8,972 nt of DNA, from assembly GCA_030688105.1 (NCBI GenBank), contig JAUYIV010000025.1:1-8972 (forward strand), written 5' to 3'. The notes below the pieces were generated by a model that was not told the origin of the DNA, made no database searches, and saw only the letters and a list, made by a program, of their open reading frames with translations. The position numbers were made by a program, and so were the translations under genes. This document shows, in pieces, positions 1 through 6,269 of the stretch; the first letter of the stretch is position 1; the number at the start of each line of letters is the position of its first letter. This DNA is from Actinomycetota bacterium (lineage in GTDB: Bacteria; Actinomycetota; Acidimicrobiia; Spongiisociales; UBA11373).

Positions 1-187
1 GGGCGTCCACCTCGCGCTGGCCGGGCACTGGCACCGCAACAAGATCGCCCGGGCCGGCGATCTCGAGATGGTGACCTCGGGCCCCGTGGGTTATCCGCTG
101 GGTGACGACCCATCCGGGTACCGGCTCGTCGAGATCTCGGAGGCCGGGTCGGTCACCCACTCCTACCTGCCCCTTGGCGCCGAATAG
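1..187 (+). CDS. C-terminal end of a CPPED1-like metallophosphoesterase (5' partial)
   Basis: The window opens inside this gene; the reading frame begins at base 2 and the last 61 residues are visible before TAG at 185-187. The fragment contains AGHWHRN, the GHxH signature of calcineurin-type metallophosphoesterases, whose histidines bind the di-metal centre. The segment after it (LEMVTSGPVGYPLGDDPSGYRLVEI, broken here as LEMVTSGPVG then YPLGDDPSGYRLVEI) follows the pattern I recall for the C-terminus of human CPPED1/CSTP1, where a GHYHRN motif precedes a conserved strand and a 'G.PLG.D..G.R.V' stretch. The family hydrolyses phosphomonoesters or phosphoproteins; the substrate here cannot be inferred. 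The catalytic N-terminal motifs lie outside the window. It ends 98 bases before the receiver-flavoprotein gene, with a GC-rich hairpin over its stop codon, so it is probably a separate transcription unit. Confidence 0.75.
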   Translation, partial: GVHLALAGHWHRNKIARAGDLEMVTSGPVGYPLGDDPSGYRLVEISEAGSVTHSYLPLGAE

Positions 188-199
188 GACGGTCGGCGC
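177..199 (+). terminator. possible terminator hairpin over the metallophosphoesterase stop
   Basis: GCGCCGA at 177-183 pairs perfectly with TCGGCGC at 193-199 around a 9-base loop containing the TAG stop. There is no T-tract after it, so intrinsic termination is uncertain; in high-GC actinobacteria such stems often lack one. Confidence 0.3.
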
Positions 200-285
200 A
201 CAGCACTCAGGCGCGGGAATTACCCGGTGGCCGCACCCTGTCGGCCAAGAGATGCCATCATCGTGCGATCCAAGCGAGCCCCCCG

Positions 286-1923
286 ATGGCAAAGCCCTTC
301 ATCCTCACAGTCGATGACGACCCCCAGGTGCTCGCCGCCGTCGAGCGGGACCTGAGGTCGAACTACGCCGCCGAGTACCGGATCCTCAAGGCGTCGTCCG
401 GTGCGGAGGCCCTCGAGGCGCTCGAGGGCCTCAAGGGCCGGGGCGACGAGGTGGCACTGCTCCTCGCCGACCAGCGAATGCCCCACATGACGGGCACCGA
501 GTTCCTGTCCGAAGCAGCGCGGATCTACCCCCTGGCGCGCACCGTCCTCCTCACCGCCTATGCCGACACCGATGCCGCCATCCAGGCGATCAACCAGGTG
601 GGCCTCGACCACTACCTCATGAAGCCGTGGGATCCGCCCGAGGAGCACCTGTATCCGGTTCTCGACGATCTCCTCGATGATTGGACGTCGACGGTGGGCG
701 TGCCCTACGAGGGGATCCGCGTCGTCGGCACGACGTGGTCACCGCTGACACACGACACCAAGGACTTCCTCGCCCGGAACCAGATCTCGTATCGGTTCCT
801 CGATGTCGAGAAAGACGAGGACGCCGCCGCGATCGCCGCGGCCGCGGAAGGCCGCCTGCCGGTGGTCCTCATGCCCGATGGGACCCGGCTCATCGAGCCG
901 GATCGCCGCGAGCTGGCGGCGAAGGTGGGAATGCGGGTCGACGCCGAGAAGCCGTTCTACGACCTGGTGGTCATCGGAGCCGGTCCGGCGGGGCTCGCCG
1001 CCGGGGTCTACGGCGCATCCGAGGGGCTCAGCGTCACCATCCTCGAGCGGGATGCCACCGGCGGCCAGGCAGGCACCAGCTCCCGGATCGAGAACTATCT
1101 CGGCTTCCCCAAGGGAATCAGCGGCGCCGATCTGGCACGCCGGGCGGCCACCCAGGCGATGCGCCTCGGAGCGGAGATCGTCACCGCCGGCGAGGTGACA
1201 TCCGCCCGGGTCGAGGGCGAGACGAAGATCGTCACCCTCGGCGACGGCCAGGAGATCGCCTCCAAGGCCATGGTGGTGGCCAGCGGCATGACGATGCGGA
1301 CGCTCGAGATCCCCGGCTACGACCGGTTCGCCGGCGCCGGCCTCTTCTATGGGGCGGCCATCTCCGAAGCCGCCACCTATCGCGACCGCCCGGTCTTCGT
1401 CGTCGGCGGCGCCAACTCGGCCGGCCAGGCGGCGATGATGTTCTCTCGCTTTTCGAGCACCGTGAGCATCGTGGTGCGCGGCGGCAGCATCGAGGCGCGC
1501 ATGTCGCAGTACCTGGTCGATCAGATCCACTCGACCCCGAACATCGAGGTGCTGGTCGACACCGAGATCATCGAGATGGTCGGCGAGCCGCGGTTGCAGG
1601 GCGTGGTGCTGCGACACGGCGACGAGACGGAGGAGCGGGAGGCGGCAGCCGTGTTCGTGTTCGTGGGCGCCCAGCCCCACTCCGACTTCATCAAGGGCCT
1701 CGTCGCGGTGAACCAGAAGGGCTTCATCCTCACGGGGACCGACCTGCCCACCGACCCCAAGGTATGGCCACTGGAACGGGACCCGTACCTGATGGAGACG
1801 AGTGTGCCCGGCATCTTTGCCGCCGGCGACGTCCGCCACGGGTCGTTGCGCCGGGTCGCCTCGGCCGTCGGCCAGGGCTCGGTGTGCATCAGCTTTGTCC
1901 ACCAGTATCTCGCGACGGTATGA
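286..1923 (+). CDS. response-regulator receiver domain fused to a thioredoxin-reductase-like flavoprotein
   Basis: This 545-residue protein has three parts. Residues 1-135 are a receiver domain with the acidic cluster D10-D12, phosphoacceptor D62 (in ADQRMP), T90 and K113 (MKPW), so it should be phosphorylatable. Residues 142-222 resemble a thioredoxin/glutaredoxin fold, but the active-site position reads TTWSPLTH without cysteines. Residues 225-545 are a pyridine-nucleotide-disulfide oxidoreductase of the thioredoxin reductase type: FAD motif GAGPAG (231-236), SRIENYLGFP (266-275), NAD(P)H motif GGANSAG (374-380) and C-terminal FAD motif GIFAAGD (509-515). The redox CxxC of true thioredoxin reductases, expected around 355-360, is replaced by LFYGAAIS; the only cysteine is C534. 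It therefore probably moves electrons from NAD(P)H to an acceptor other than thioredoxin, or acts as a redox sensor. No in-frame start lies close upstream of the ATG and no strong ribosome site is visible. The kinase gene starts inside its stop codon (ATGA), implying co-translation and that the kinase is its partner. Domain calls are firm; the function is inferred. Confidence 0.93.
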   Translation: MAKPFILTVDDDPQVLAAVERDLRSNYAAEYRILKASSGAEALEALEGLKGRGDEVALLLADQRMPHMTGTEFLSEAARIYPLARTVLLTAYADTDAAIQAINQVGLDHYLMKPWDPPEEHLYPVLDDLLDDWTSTVGVPYEGIRVVGTTWSPLTHDTKDFLARNQISYRFLDVEKDEDAAAIAAAAEGRLPVVLMPDGTRLIEPDRRELAAKVGMRVDAEKPFYDLVVIGAGPAGLAAGVYGASEGLSVTILERDATGGQAGTSSRIENYLGFPKGISGADLARRAATQAMRLGAEIVTAGEVTSARVEGETKIVTLGDGQEIASKAMVVASGMTMRTLEIPGYDRFAGAGLFYGAAISEAATYRDRPVFVVGGANSAGQAAMMFSRFSSTVSIVVRGGSIEARMSQYLVDQIHSTPNIEVLVDTEIIEMVGEPRLQGVVLRHGDETEEREAAAVFVFVGAQPHSDFIKGLVAVNQKGFILTGTDLPTDPKVWPLERDPYLMETSVPGIFAAGDVRHGSLRRVASAVGQGSVCISFVHQYLATV

Positions 1924-3320
1924 CGATGCTCGAGCTGCTCCGGTCGGTGTCGCTCTTCGCAGACCTCGACCACTCCGACCTCGAGGTCCTCTCGGCGGGG
2001 TCGAAGGAGGTGGCGATCGCCGCCGGCGAGCGGTTGTTCGACGAGGGCGATTTCGGCGACGAGGCCTACGTGGTGATCGACGGCATCATCGAGATCACCA
2101 AGCACTCGGCCAACCGCGAGGTGCTCGTGGCGATCCGCAACCGTGGGGACGTCATCGGCGAGATGGCGCCACTCGAGTCGGCGGTCCTGGGCCCGGCGCC
2201 GCGGTCGGCGACCGTGCGCGCCCGCACCGACTCCCGTCTCCTCGAAATCCAGAAGGAGAGCCTGGACCGGGTCCTCGACACCAGCCCGAAGGGGGCGCGC
2301 GCCATGTTCGGTGTCTTGCTCAGGAGATGGCGGGAGACCGAGTCGCTGGTGCGCCACGGCGAGAAGATGGCGCAGCTGGGGACCCTGAGCGCCGGCTTGG
2401 CCCATGAGGTCAACAACCCGGCGTCCGCGGTCAAACGCGCCGCCGAGGAGTTGCCCGAGGCGGTGGAGGCCTATGCCGCCGCCCGGGCCGCCTTTGCCGT
2501 CGACGGGATCCCGGAGAGCGTCACCTCACTCCTCGACCGGCTGGCGGCAGGCGAGCAGCCCGCACCGACGCCCACCGATCCGGTGGGGCGCAGCGACGCC
2601 GAGTCCGCGCTCGAAGCCTGGCTCGACGCCCGGGGGGTCCCCGAGCCCTGGAACCACGCCCCCGCGCTGGTGGCGGCTGGAGTCGACCGCGGCGTGCTCG
2701 AATCGCTGGGGCTCCCCGAGGGCTCCCTCCCCCAGGCCGTGGCGCTCATCACGGCCGGAGCCACCGCCCACGACCTCATCCACCTCATCGGAGAGGGCGC
2801 CTCGCGGGTGTTCACGCTGGTGAAGTCGATGAAGGACTACTCCTACCTCGACCAGGCGCCGGTCCAGGACGTCGTGGTCACCTCAGGAATAAAGAACACG
2901 CTGCTGATCCTCCGGTCGAAGCTGAAGGACCTCGAGGTCACCACCGACTTCGACGATCTCCCCGCCATACCGGCGTACGGCAGCGAGCTCAACCAGGTCT
3001 GGACCAACCTGATCGACAATGCCGCCGACGAACTGCTCGAGCACGGCGGCAACCGTATTGCGATCCGGGCCACCCAGGAGGACGGCTTGATCGTGGTCGA
3101 GGTCGCCGACGATGGACGCGGCATCCCGCCCGAGGTGCAACCCCGCATCTTCGACGCCTTCTACACCACCAAGGAGCCCGGCAAGGGCACCGGGCAGGGC
3201 CTCGGGATCGCGTTCAGCATCGTCGTCCAGCGACATGGCGGGAACCTCTTCGTGAAGGAGACCGGCCCTGAGGGGACCACCTTCCGGGTGGAGCTCCCGA
3301 TCGAAGGCCCGCCGCGGTGA
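1920..3320 (+). CDS. cyclic-nucleotide-binding-domain sensor histidine kinase
   Basis: The 466-residue soluble kinase starts at the ATG that overlaps the previous TGA. The frame stays open far upstream, but that part is an Arg/Gly/Pro-rich shadow of the flavoprotein gene. Residues 5-120 form a CRP/cNMP-binding domain with a recognisable phosphate-binding cassette (GEM at 80-82, PRSATVRA at 94-101), so binding of cAMP or a similar ligand is possible. The kinase core has an H-box AHEVNNP with H162 as the likely phosphorylated histidine, N-box NLIDNAADEL (363-372), G1 box DDGRGIPPE (397-405), F-box FDAFYTTK (411-418) and G2 box GTGQGLGIAF (423-432). No membrane segment is present. Between the H-box helix and the likely second dimerisation helix (about 295-312) lie over 100 extra residues, much more than usual. 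Position and overlap suggest that it phosphorylates D62 of the upstream receiver-flavoprotein. Confidence 0.93.
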   Translation: MTMLELLRSVSLFADLDHSDLEVLSAGSKEVAIAAGERLFDEGDFGDEAYVVIDGIIEITKHSANREVLVAIRNRGDVIGEMAPLESAVLGPAPRSATVRARTDSRLLEIQKESLDRVLDTSPKGARAMFGVLLRRWRETESLVRHGEKMAQLGTLSAGLAHEVNNPASAVKRAAEELPEAVEAYAAARAAFAVDGIPESVTSLLDRLAAGEQPAPTPTDPVGRSDAESALEAWLDARGVPEPWNHAPALVAAGVDRGVLESLGLPEGSLPQAVALITAGATAHDLIHLIGEGASRVFTLVKSMKDYSYLDQAPVQDVVVTSGIKNTLLILRSKLKDLEVTTDFDDLPAIPAYGSELNQVWTNLIDNAADELLEHGGNRIAIRATQEDGLIVVEVADDGRGIPPEVQPRIFDAFYTTKEPGKGTGQGLGIAFSIVVQRHGGNLFVKETGPEGTTFRVELPIEGPPR

Positions 3321-3332
3321 ACCACGGATGCC

Positions 3333-3341
3333 GGAAGGAGG
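3333..3341 (+). promoter_or_regulatory. strong ribosome binding site of the UBP zinc-finger gene
   Basis: GGAAGGAGG ends three bases before the ATG at 3345. It is the best Shine-Dalgarno match in the window and suggests that the small zinc-finger protein is made at a higher level than its neighbours. Confidence 0.6.
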
Positions 3342-3344
3342 ACG

Positions 3345-3650
3345 ATGTCCCAGAAATGTGACGATCTGTTGACCATGCCGATCGAGCCCAGACCCGAGGG
3401 CGGGTGCCCCCAATGCCTCGCCGCCGGCGACACCTGGGTCCACCTCCGTTTCTGTATCACCTGCCGGACGATCGGGTGCTGTGAGGAGTCGAAGAACCAG
3501 CACGCCCGCAAGCACTCCGAGTCGACCGGCCACCCCGTCATCCGCACCCGGGAGCCCGATGAGGACTGGGCGTGGTGCTATTCCCACGCGATGGGGATCA
3601 ACCTGCTCCCCCGCACCGAGGGAGCTCCGGCGGCCGAACCGCGGCCTTAG
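3345..3650 (+). CDS. UBP-type zinc-finger domain protein
   Basis: This 101-residue protein is almost entirely one ZnF-UBP domain. Candidate zinc ligands are C21 and C24 (CPQC), C37 and C40 (CITC), C45/C46 (GCC), H53, H57 and H63, in the order and spacing of the family, with the typical WVHLR, S-N-x-HA and W-x-WCY features. In eukaryotes this fold (USP5, HDAC6) binds the C-terminal tail of ubiquitin. Bacteria with this domain mostly lack ubiquitin, so the ligand is unknown; a free C-terminal peptide or a redox/zinc role is possible. The gene lies 24 bases after the kinase and has a strong ribosome site. I recall receiver-flavoprotein, cNMP-kinase and UBP-finger genes occurring side by side in other actinobacteria, which would support a shared pathway, but I could not check this. 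The C-terminal 12 residues are Pro/Ala-rich and probably disordered. Domain identity is firm; role unknown. Confidence 0.9.
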   Translation: MSQKCDDLLTMPIEPRPEGGCPQCLAAGDTWVHLRFCITCRTIGCCEESKNQHARKHSESTGHPVIRTREPDEDWAWCYSHAMGINLLPRTEGAPAAEPRP

Positions 3651-3660
3651 CGGCCGAGCC

Positions 3661-4908
3661 GTGGACGCCTCCGAGGTCATCCTCCGTTTCCTCCTCGCCG
3701 CCGCCCTCGGCGCCCTGATCGGGCTCGAGCGACAGATCGCCCACGGTGAGAACAGCAAGGCCTTCGCCGGATTGCGAACGTTCGCCCTCTACTCGGCGTG
3801 GGGCGCCGGCGCCGGATTCCTCGGCGACGAGATCGGGTCCGTGGCCTTTGCGGTCGCCGCGGCGGGCTTCGTGTCGCTGCTGGTGGCCGAGTATCTCTTC
3901 ATCGCCCGCGGTGGCGATCGGGGGACCACCACCGAGGCGGCAGCTTTCGCCGCGTTCGTGATCGGGGTGCTGGTCTGGGCCGAATACGAGGTCCCCGCCC
4001 TGGCACTCGCCGTAGGCGTGGCGGCCCTGCTCAGGTCGAAGGTCTGGCTCCACGGCCTGGTGGGACGGTTCACGGACGAGGACCTGCGCGCCTTTCTCCG
4101 CTTCGGGGTGCTCACCGCGGTGATCCTTCCGCTCGTGCCCGACCGGAACATGGGGCCGTTCGACGCCATCAACCCCTTCGAGATCTGGCTGATGGTGGTG
4201 TTCGTCGCCGGAATCGGGCTCGCCGGATACGTGACCCTGCGCGCCCTCGGGCCGAAGGGCCTCGCCCCCACCGGCCTGCTGGGAGGAATGGTGTCCTCCA
4301 CCGCGGTGACTCTCTCCTTTTCACGGATGTCGCGCCGATCCCCCGAGGTGACGGAATCGCTCGCCGCCGGAATCCTCGGTGCCTCGGGCCTCATGTACGC
4401 CCGGGTGCTCATCGAGTCTTTCGTCGTCGAGCCCGACCTCGGACGAAGACTGGTCGTCCCGCTCGCCGCACTGTTTGCCGGCGTCGTCGGAACCGCGCTC
4501 GTGATGTGGTGGCGCTCGACCCGGCACGACGAGGTCGATTCCGGCCTCAAGGTCCGCAACCCGGTGACGATCACCAGCGCGCTCCAGTTCGGTGCGCTCT
4601 ACGGCGCGGTGGTATTCGTGGCAAAGGCGCTGATCGACAACGTGTCACAGACCTCGCTGAGCGCGGTCGGAGCGATCTCGGGCATCAACGACGTCGATGC
4701 AATGACGCTGGCCGCGGCGAACTTCGTCCGTGACGGCACCGTCCCCGTCGGTACCGGTGCACAGGCGGTCATGGCCGCCGTCGTGGTCAACACCGTCGTG
4801 AAGGCCGGGCTGGCGATGGTCCTCGGGACCAAGGCGCTGGGGATCCGGGTGGCTGCGGTTCTCGGCCCTGCCGCCGCCGGAGGAGTGGTGGCCTGGGTAT
4901 TGCTCTGA
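3661..4908 (+). CDS. MgtC/SapB-type membrane protein with DUF4010
   Basis: The protein is a 415-residue, highly hydrophobic polytopic membrane protein. The N-terminal part (about 5-130) has the MgtC/SapB signature: a first helix ending in LGALIGLERQ (16-25) followed by GLRTFAL (37-43). The C-terminal part (about 165-415) fits DUF4010: NPFEIW (171-176), GLLGGMVSSTAVTLSFSR (205-222) and SGINDVDAMTL (340-350). MgtC relatives are linked to magnesium limitation and to modulation of the F-type ATPase, but two-domain DUF4010 proteins have no established substrate. The GTG at 3661, 10 bases after the zinc-finger stop, is chosen because it places the first helix about seven residues from the start, as in the family; the frame is open back to 3481 but that part overlaps the zinc-finger gene. 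No clear ribosome site precedes it, so translation may be coupled to the gene before. Confidence 0.88.
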   Translation: MDASEVILRFLLAAALGALIGLERQIAHGENSKAFAGLRTFALYSAWGAGAGFLGDEIGSVAFAVAAAGFVSLLVAEYLFIARGGDRGTTTEAAAFAAFVIGVLVWAEYEVPALALAVGVAALLRSKVWLHGLVGRFTDEDLRAFLRFGVLTAVILPLVPDRNMGPFDAINPFEIWLMVVFVAGIGLAGYVTLRALGPKGLAPTGLLGGMVSSTAVTLSFSRMSRRSPEVTESLAAGILGASGLMYARVLIESFVVEPDLGRRLVVPLAALFAGVVGTALVMWWRSTRHDEVDSGLKVRNPVTITSALQFGALYGAVVFVAKALIDNVSQTSLSAVGAISGINDVDAMTLAAANFVRDGTVPVGTGAQAVMAAVVVNTVVKAGLAMVLGTKALGIRVAAVLGPAAAGGVVAWVLL

Positions 4909-4914
4909 CCCACA

Positions 4915-4920
4915 TAGGGT
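4915..4920 (+). promoter_or_regulatory. possible -10 element before the O-methyltransferase gene
   Basis: TAGGGT (TANNNT type) lies seven bases before the ATG at 4928, which would give a leaderless or almost leaderless mRNA. There is no convincing -35 hexamer and no Shine-Dalgarno sequence. The same octamer TAGGGTTG occurs before the sigma factor gene at 7697-7704. Confidence 0.3.
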
Positions 4921-4927
4921 TGGCCCA

Positions 4928-5593
4928 ATGGAGATGACCCCGGAGCGCTGGGCCGCCACCGAGAGGTACGCCGCCGAGGTGTTCGGCGAGGCGGACCTGG
5001 TGCTGCAAGCCATCTCGGCCGCCGCCGCCGCAGCCGGGCTCCCCGACATCGCGGTGAGCGCCGAAGAGGGCCGGCTTCTCATGATCCTCACCTCGATGAC
5101 TCCAGGCCGCCTCGCCGTGGAGGTGGGGGCCCTCGGCGGGTATTCCGGCACCTGGATCGCCAGGGGCCTGGCGCCCGAGGGCAGACTGATCACCATCGAG
5201 ATCGACCCGCGACACGCCGACGTCGCCGAGGCGGCATTCCGCGCCGCCGGCGTCGACGACAAGGTCGAGTTGCGACGGGGCGCCGCCCTCGACGTCCTCC
5301 CCAGCCTCGCCGGGGAGCTCGGGCCCGGCTCGGTGGACGTGGCCTTCATCGACGCCCACAAGATCGAGTACCCCGACTACTTCCGGCTCCTCGAGCCCCT
5401 GATCGCCCCGGGTGGGCTGTTCCTGGCCGACAACGTCTACGGCACCGGCGGCGCATGGATCGACCAGGCCGACTCGAACCCCGGCATGGCCGCCGTCGAC
5501 CGGCTCAACAGGATGGTGGCCGAGCATCCCGACTTCGAGGCGGTGGCGGTGCCGATCAGAACCGGATTGCTGATCGCCCGACGGCATCAGTGA
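4928..5593 (+). CDS. class I SAM-dependent O-methyltransferase (Methyltransf_3 family)
   Basis: The 221-residue protein matches the catechol/caffeoyl-CoA type O-methyltransferases in length and motif order. The SAM-binding glycine-rich motif is VEVGALGGYSGTWIA (64-78), with the acidic ribose-binding end of strand two at ITIEID (88-93). FIDAHKIEYPDYF (140-152) and LADNV (166-170) supply D142, D168 and N169, the three residues expected to bind the divalent metal that positions the hydroxyls of the acceptor. The usual role is to methylate one hydroxyl of a vicinal diol; the substrate here is not predictable. It starts 19 bases after the MgtC-like gene on the same strand. ATG 4928 is used; an ATG two codons later is equally possible. 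It is the last gene of the + block and converges with the - gene ending at 5707. Confidence 0.92.
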   Translation: MEMTPERWAATERYAAEVFGEADLVLQAISAAAAAAGLPDIAVSAEEGRLLMILTSMTPGRLAVEVGALGGYSGTWIARGLAPEGRLITIEIDPRHADVAEAAFRAAGVDDKVELRRGAALDVLPSLAGELGPGSVDVAFIDAHKIEYPDYFRLLEPLIAPGGLFLADNVYGTGGAWIDQADSNPGMAAVDRLNRMVAEHPDFEAVAVPIRTGLLIARRHQ

Positions 5594-5609
5594 CCGGCGA
5601 CAAGTGTCT

Positions 5610-5628
5610 GATGTCAGATGTCAGATGT
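5610..5628. repeat. short tandem repeat of GATGTCA
   Basis: GATGTCA occurs at 5610-5616 and 5617-5623, followed by a partial GATGT at 5624-5628 (about 2.7 copies). It lies between two convergent genes, just before a hairpin. It may be only replication slippage. Confidence 0.6.
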
Positions 5629-5630
5629 TG

Positions 5631-5652
5631 AGCCGTTCCTGAGGGGACGGTT
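5631..5652. terminator. hairpin between convergent genes, possible bidirectional terminator
   Basis: CCGTTCC (5633-5639) pairs with GGGACGG (5644-5650) around the loop TGAG with one G-T wobble; A5631-T5652 and a further G-T pair extend it to nine pairs. It lies 38 bases after the methyltransferase stop and 55 bases beyond the stop of the opposing gene. There is no T-tract on either strand. Confidence 0.35.
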
Positions 5653-5701
5653 GGCGTCGATCGTCCGGCATTCCCCCCTGTCACGATGCCTGGTCTCGGG
5701 A

Positions 5702-5716
5702 GTCCCTTAGTGGGAC
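5702..5716 (-). terminator. small hairpin spanning the stop codon of the small membrane protein gene
   Basis: GTCCC (5702-5706) and GGGAC (5712-5716) form a perfect five-pair stem whose loop holds the TAA stop. It is short and has no T-tract, so it is weak as a terminator by itself. Confidence 0.2.
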
Positions 5717-6195
5717 GGCTCGTCCGGTCTTACGGGCGACGATGAGGTCGTGGTAGGCCGCTCTCCGCTGGCAGTAGTAGAGGGTGGCGGCGCGTAACGG
5801 CTGGCGGCACGTGCCTTCCCCCGAGCGCTGGACATGTGCTCGAGCCACCACGACTCGGGTTTCCCCAGACGGATGGCGCCGACGAGTAACCCGACCGAAA
5901 GCGGAGTGAGGATTAACACGAGAGCGGCTACGAGGAGGAGCTCCTCAAACACTTCGTCATCGATCTCTATCGCAGCCACGGAATGCCAAGCGACCAGAGC
6001 ACATACGACCACCCCGTAGACAAGCCACCCCTTCTTCTGCTTGAGGCCGACGACGCCCGTCGCCCCGACATCGACGACGAGAACCGCCACGGAGAGCCAA
6101 AAGATCAAGTGCAGGGTGCCTCGCTCCTTCGTGATGGCTGCCGCCGTCTCGGCAACGGTAACCACCGTAGTAAGGCCTAGATCGATCGACTTCAA
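5707..6195 (-). CDS. small membrane protein of unknown function
   Basis: I do not recognise this 162-residue protein. It has three clear hydrophobic helices (about 29-50, 56-76 and 85-108), a KQKK positive patch after the first, and a polar C-terminal tail from about 112 that becomes Ser/Thr/Pro-rich (137-162). The start is a TTG at 6193-6195; an in-frame TGA lies five codons upstream, so no earlier start exists, and there is no in-frame ATG before the second helix. A possible seven-codon peptide (ATG at 6213-6215) ends at the TGA overlapping this TTG, which could couple translation. Two TTA codons, rare in the + operon to the left, suggest a different codon history. The opposite strand carries no plausible gene. 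The 20-base element at 6235-6254 lies upstream. It is probably a real gene, but no family assignment is possible. Confidence 0.68.
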   Translation of the reverse strand: MKSIDLGLTTVVTVAETAAAITKERGTLHLIFWLSVAVLVVDVGATGVVGLKQKKGWLVYGVVVCALVAWHSVAAIEIDDEVFEELLLVAALVLILTPLSVGLLVGAIRLGKPESWWLEHMSSARGKARAASRYAPPPSTTASGERPTTTSSSPVRPDEPSH

Positions 6196-6234
6196 GCCAG
6201 ACCTGCCTCACGCATATGTCGTCTGATGACATTC

Positions 6235-6254
6235 CCGCACGCTGGCCGAGGGGA
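6235..6254. repeat. copy A of a 20-base upstream element
   Basis: CCGCACGCTGGCYGAGGGGA (here Y is C) matches copy B at 7574-7593 in 19 of 20 bases. A further ATGAC (6226-6230) precedes it at the same distance as in copy B. It lies 40 bases upstream of the small membrane protein start and beyond the stop of the propeller-like gene. Confidence 0.7.
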
Positions 6255-6267
6255 CGGCCTTCCGTCC
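6252..6267 (-). terminator. hairpin just after the stop of the propeller-like protein gene
   Basis: GGACGG (6252-6257) and CCGTCC (6262-6267) form a perfect six-pair GC stem with a four-base loop, beginning two bases after the TAG stop at 6270-6272 on the - strand. No T-tract follows on that strand. It overlaps the end of the repeated element. Confidence 0.4.
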
Positions 6268-6269
6268 GG

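Noticed and set aside
739..1902. Long open frame on the - strand, 387 codons.
   Set aside because: It lies antisense to the flavoprotein gene, is rich in His/Asp/Gly with no recognisable motif, and is explained by GC-biased third positions.
681..1919. The kinase reading frame stays open for more than 400 codons upstream of its ATG, suggesting a giant kinase.
   Set aside because: The translated stretch is Arg/Gly/Pro-rich with no domain, and overlaps the clear receiver-flavoprotein gene. It is a high-GC frame shadow; the ATG at 1920 begins the real domain.
3269..3277. Another GAGGGGA match inside the kinase gene, near its end.
   Set aside because: Only the 7-base core matches; such a short G-rich word is expected by chance and the flanks are coding.
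2883..3758. Long - strand frame across the kinase end, zinc-finger gene and MgtC-like start.
   Set aside because: It spans three well-supported + genes and shows no motif.
4645..5587. Two long overlapping - strand frames behind the O-methyltransferase gene.
   Set aside because: They are antisense shadows with low-complexity Gly/Arg/Ala composition.
5610..5628. Start of a CRISPR-like or minisatellite array.
   Set aside because: There are fewer than three copies of a 7-base unit with no spacers.
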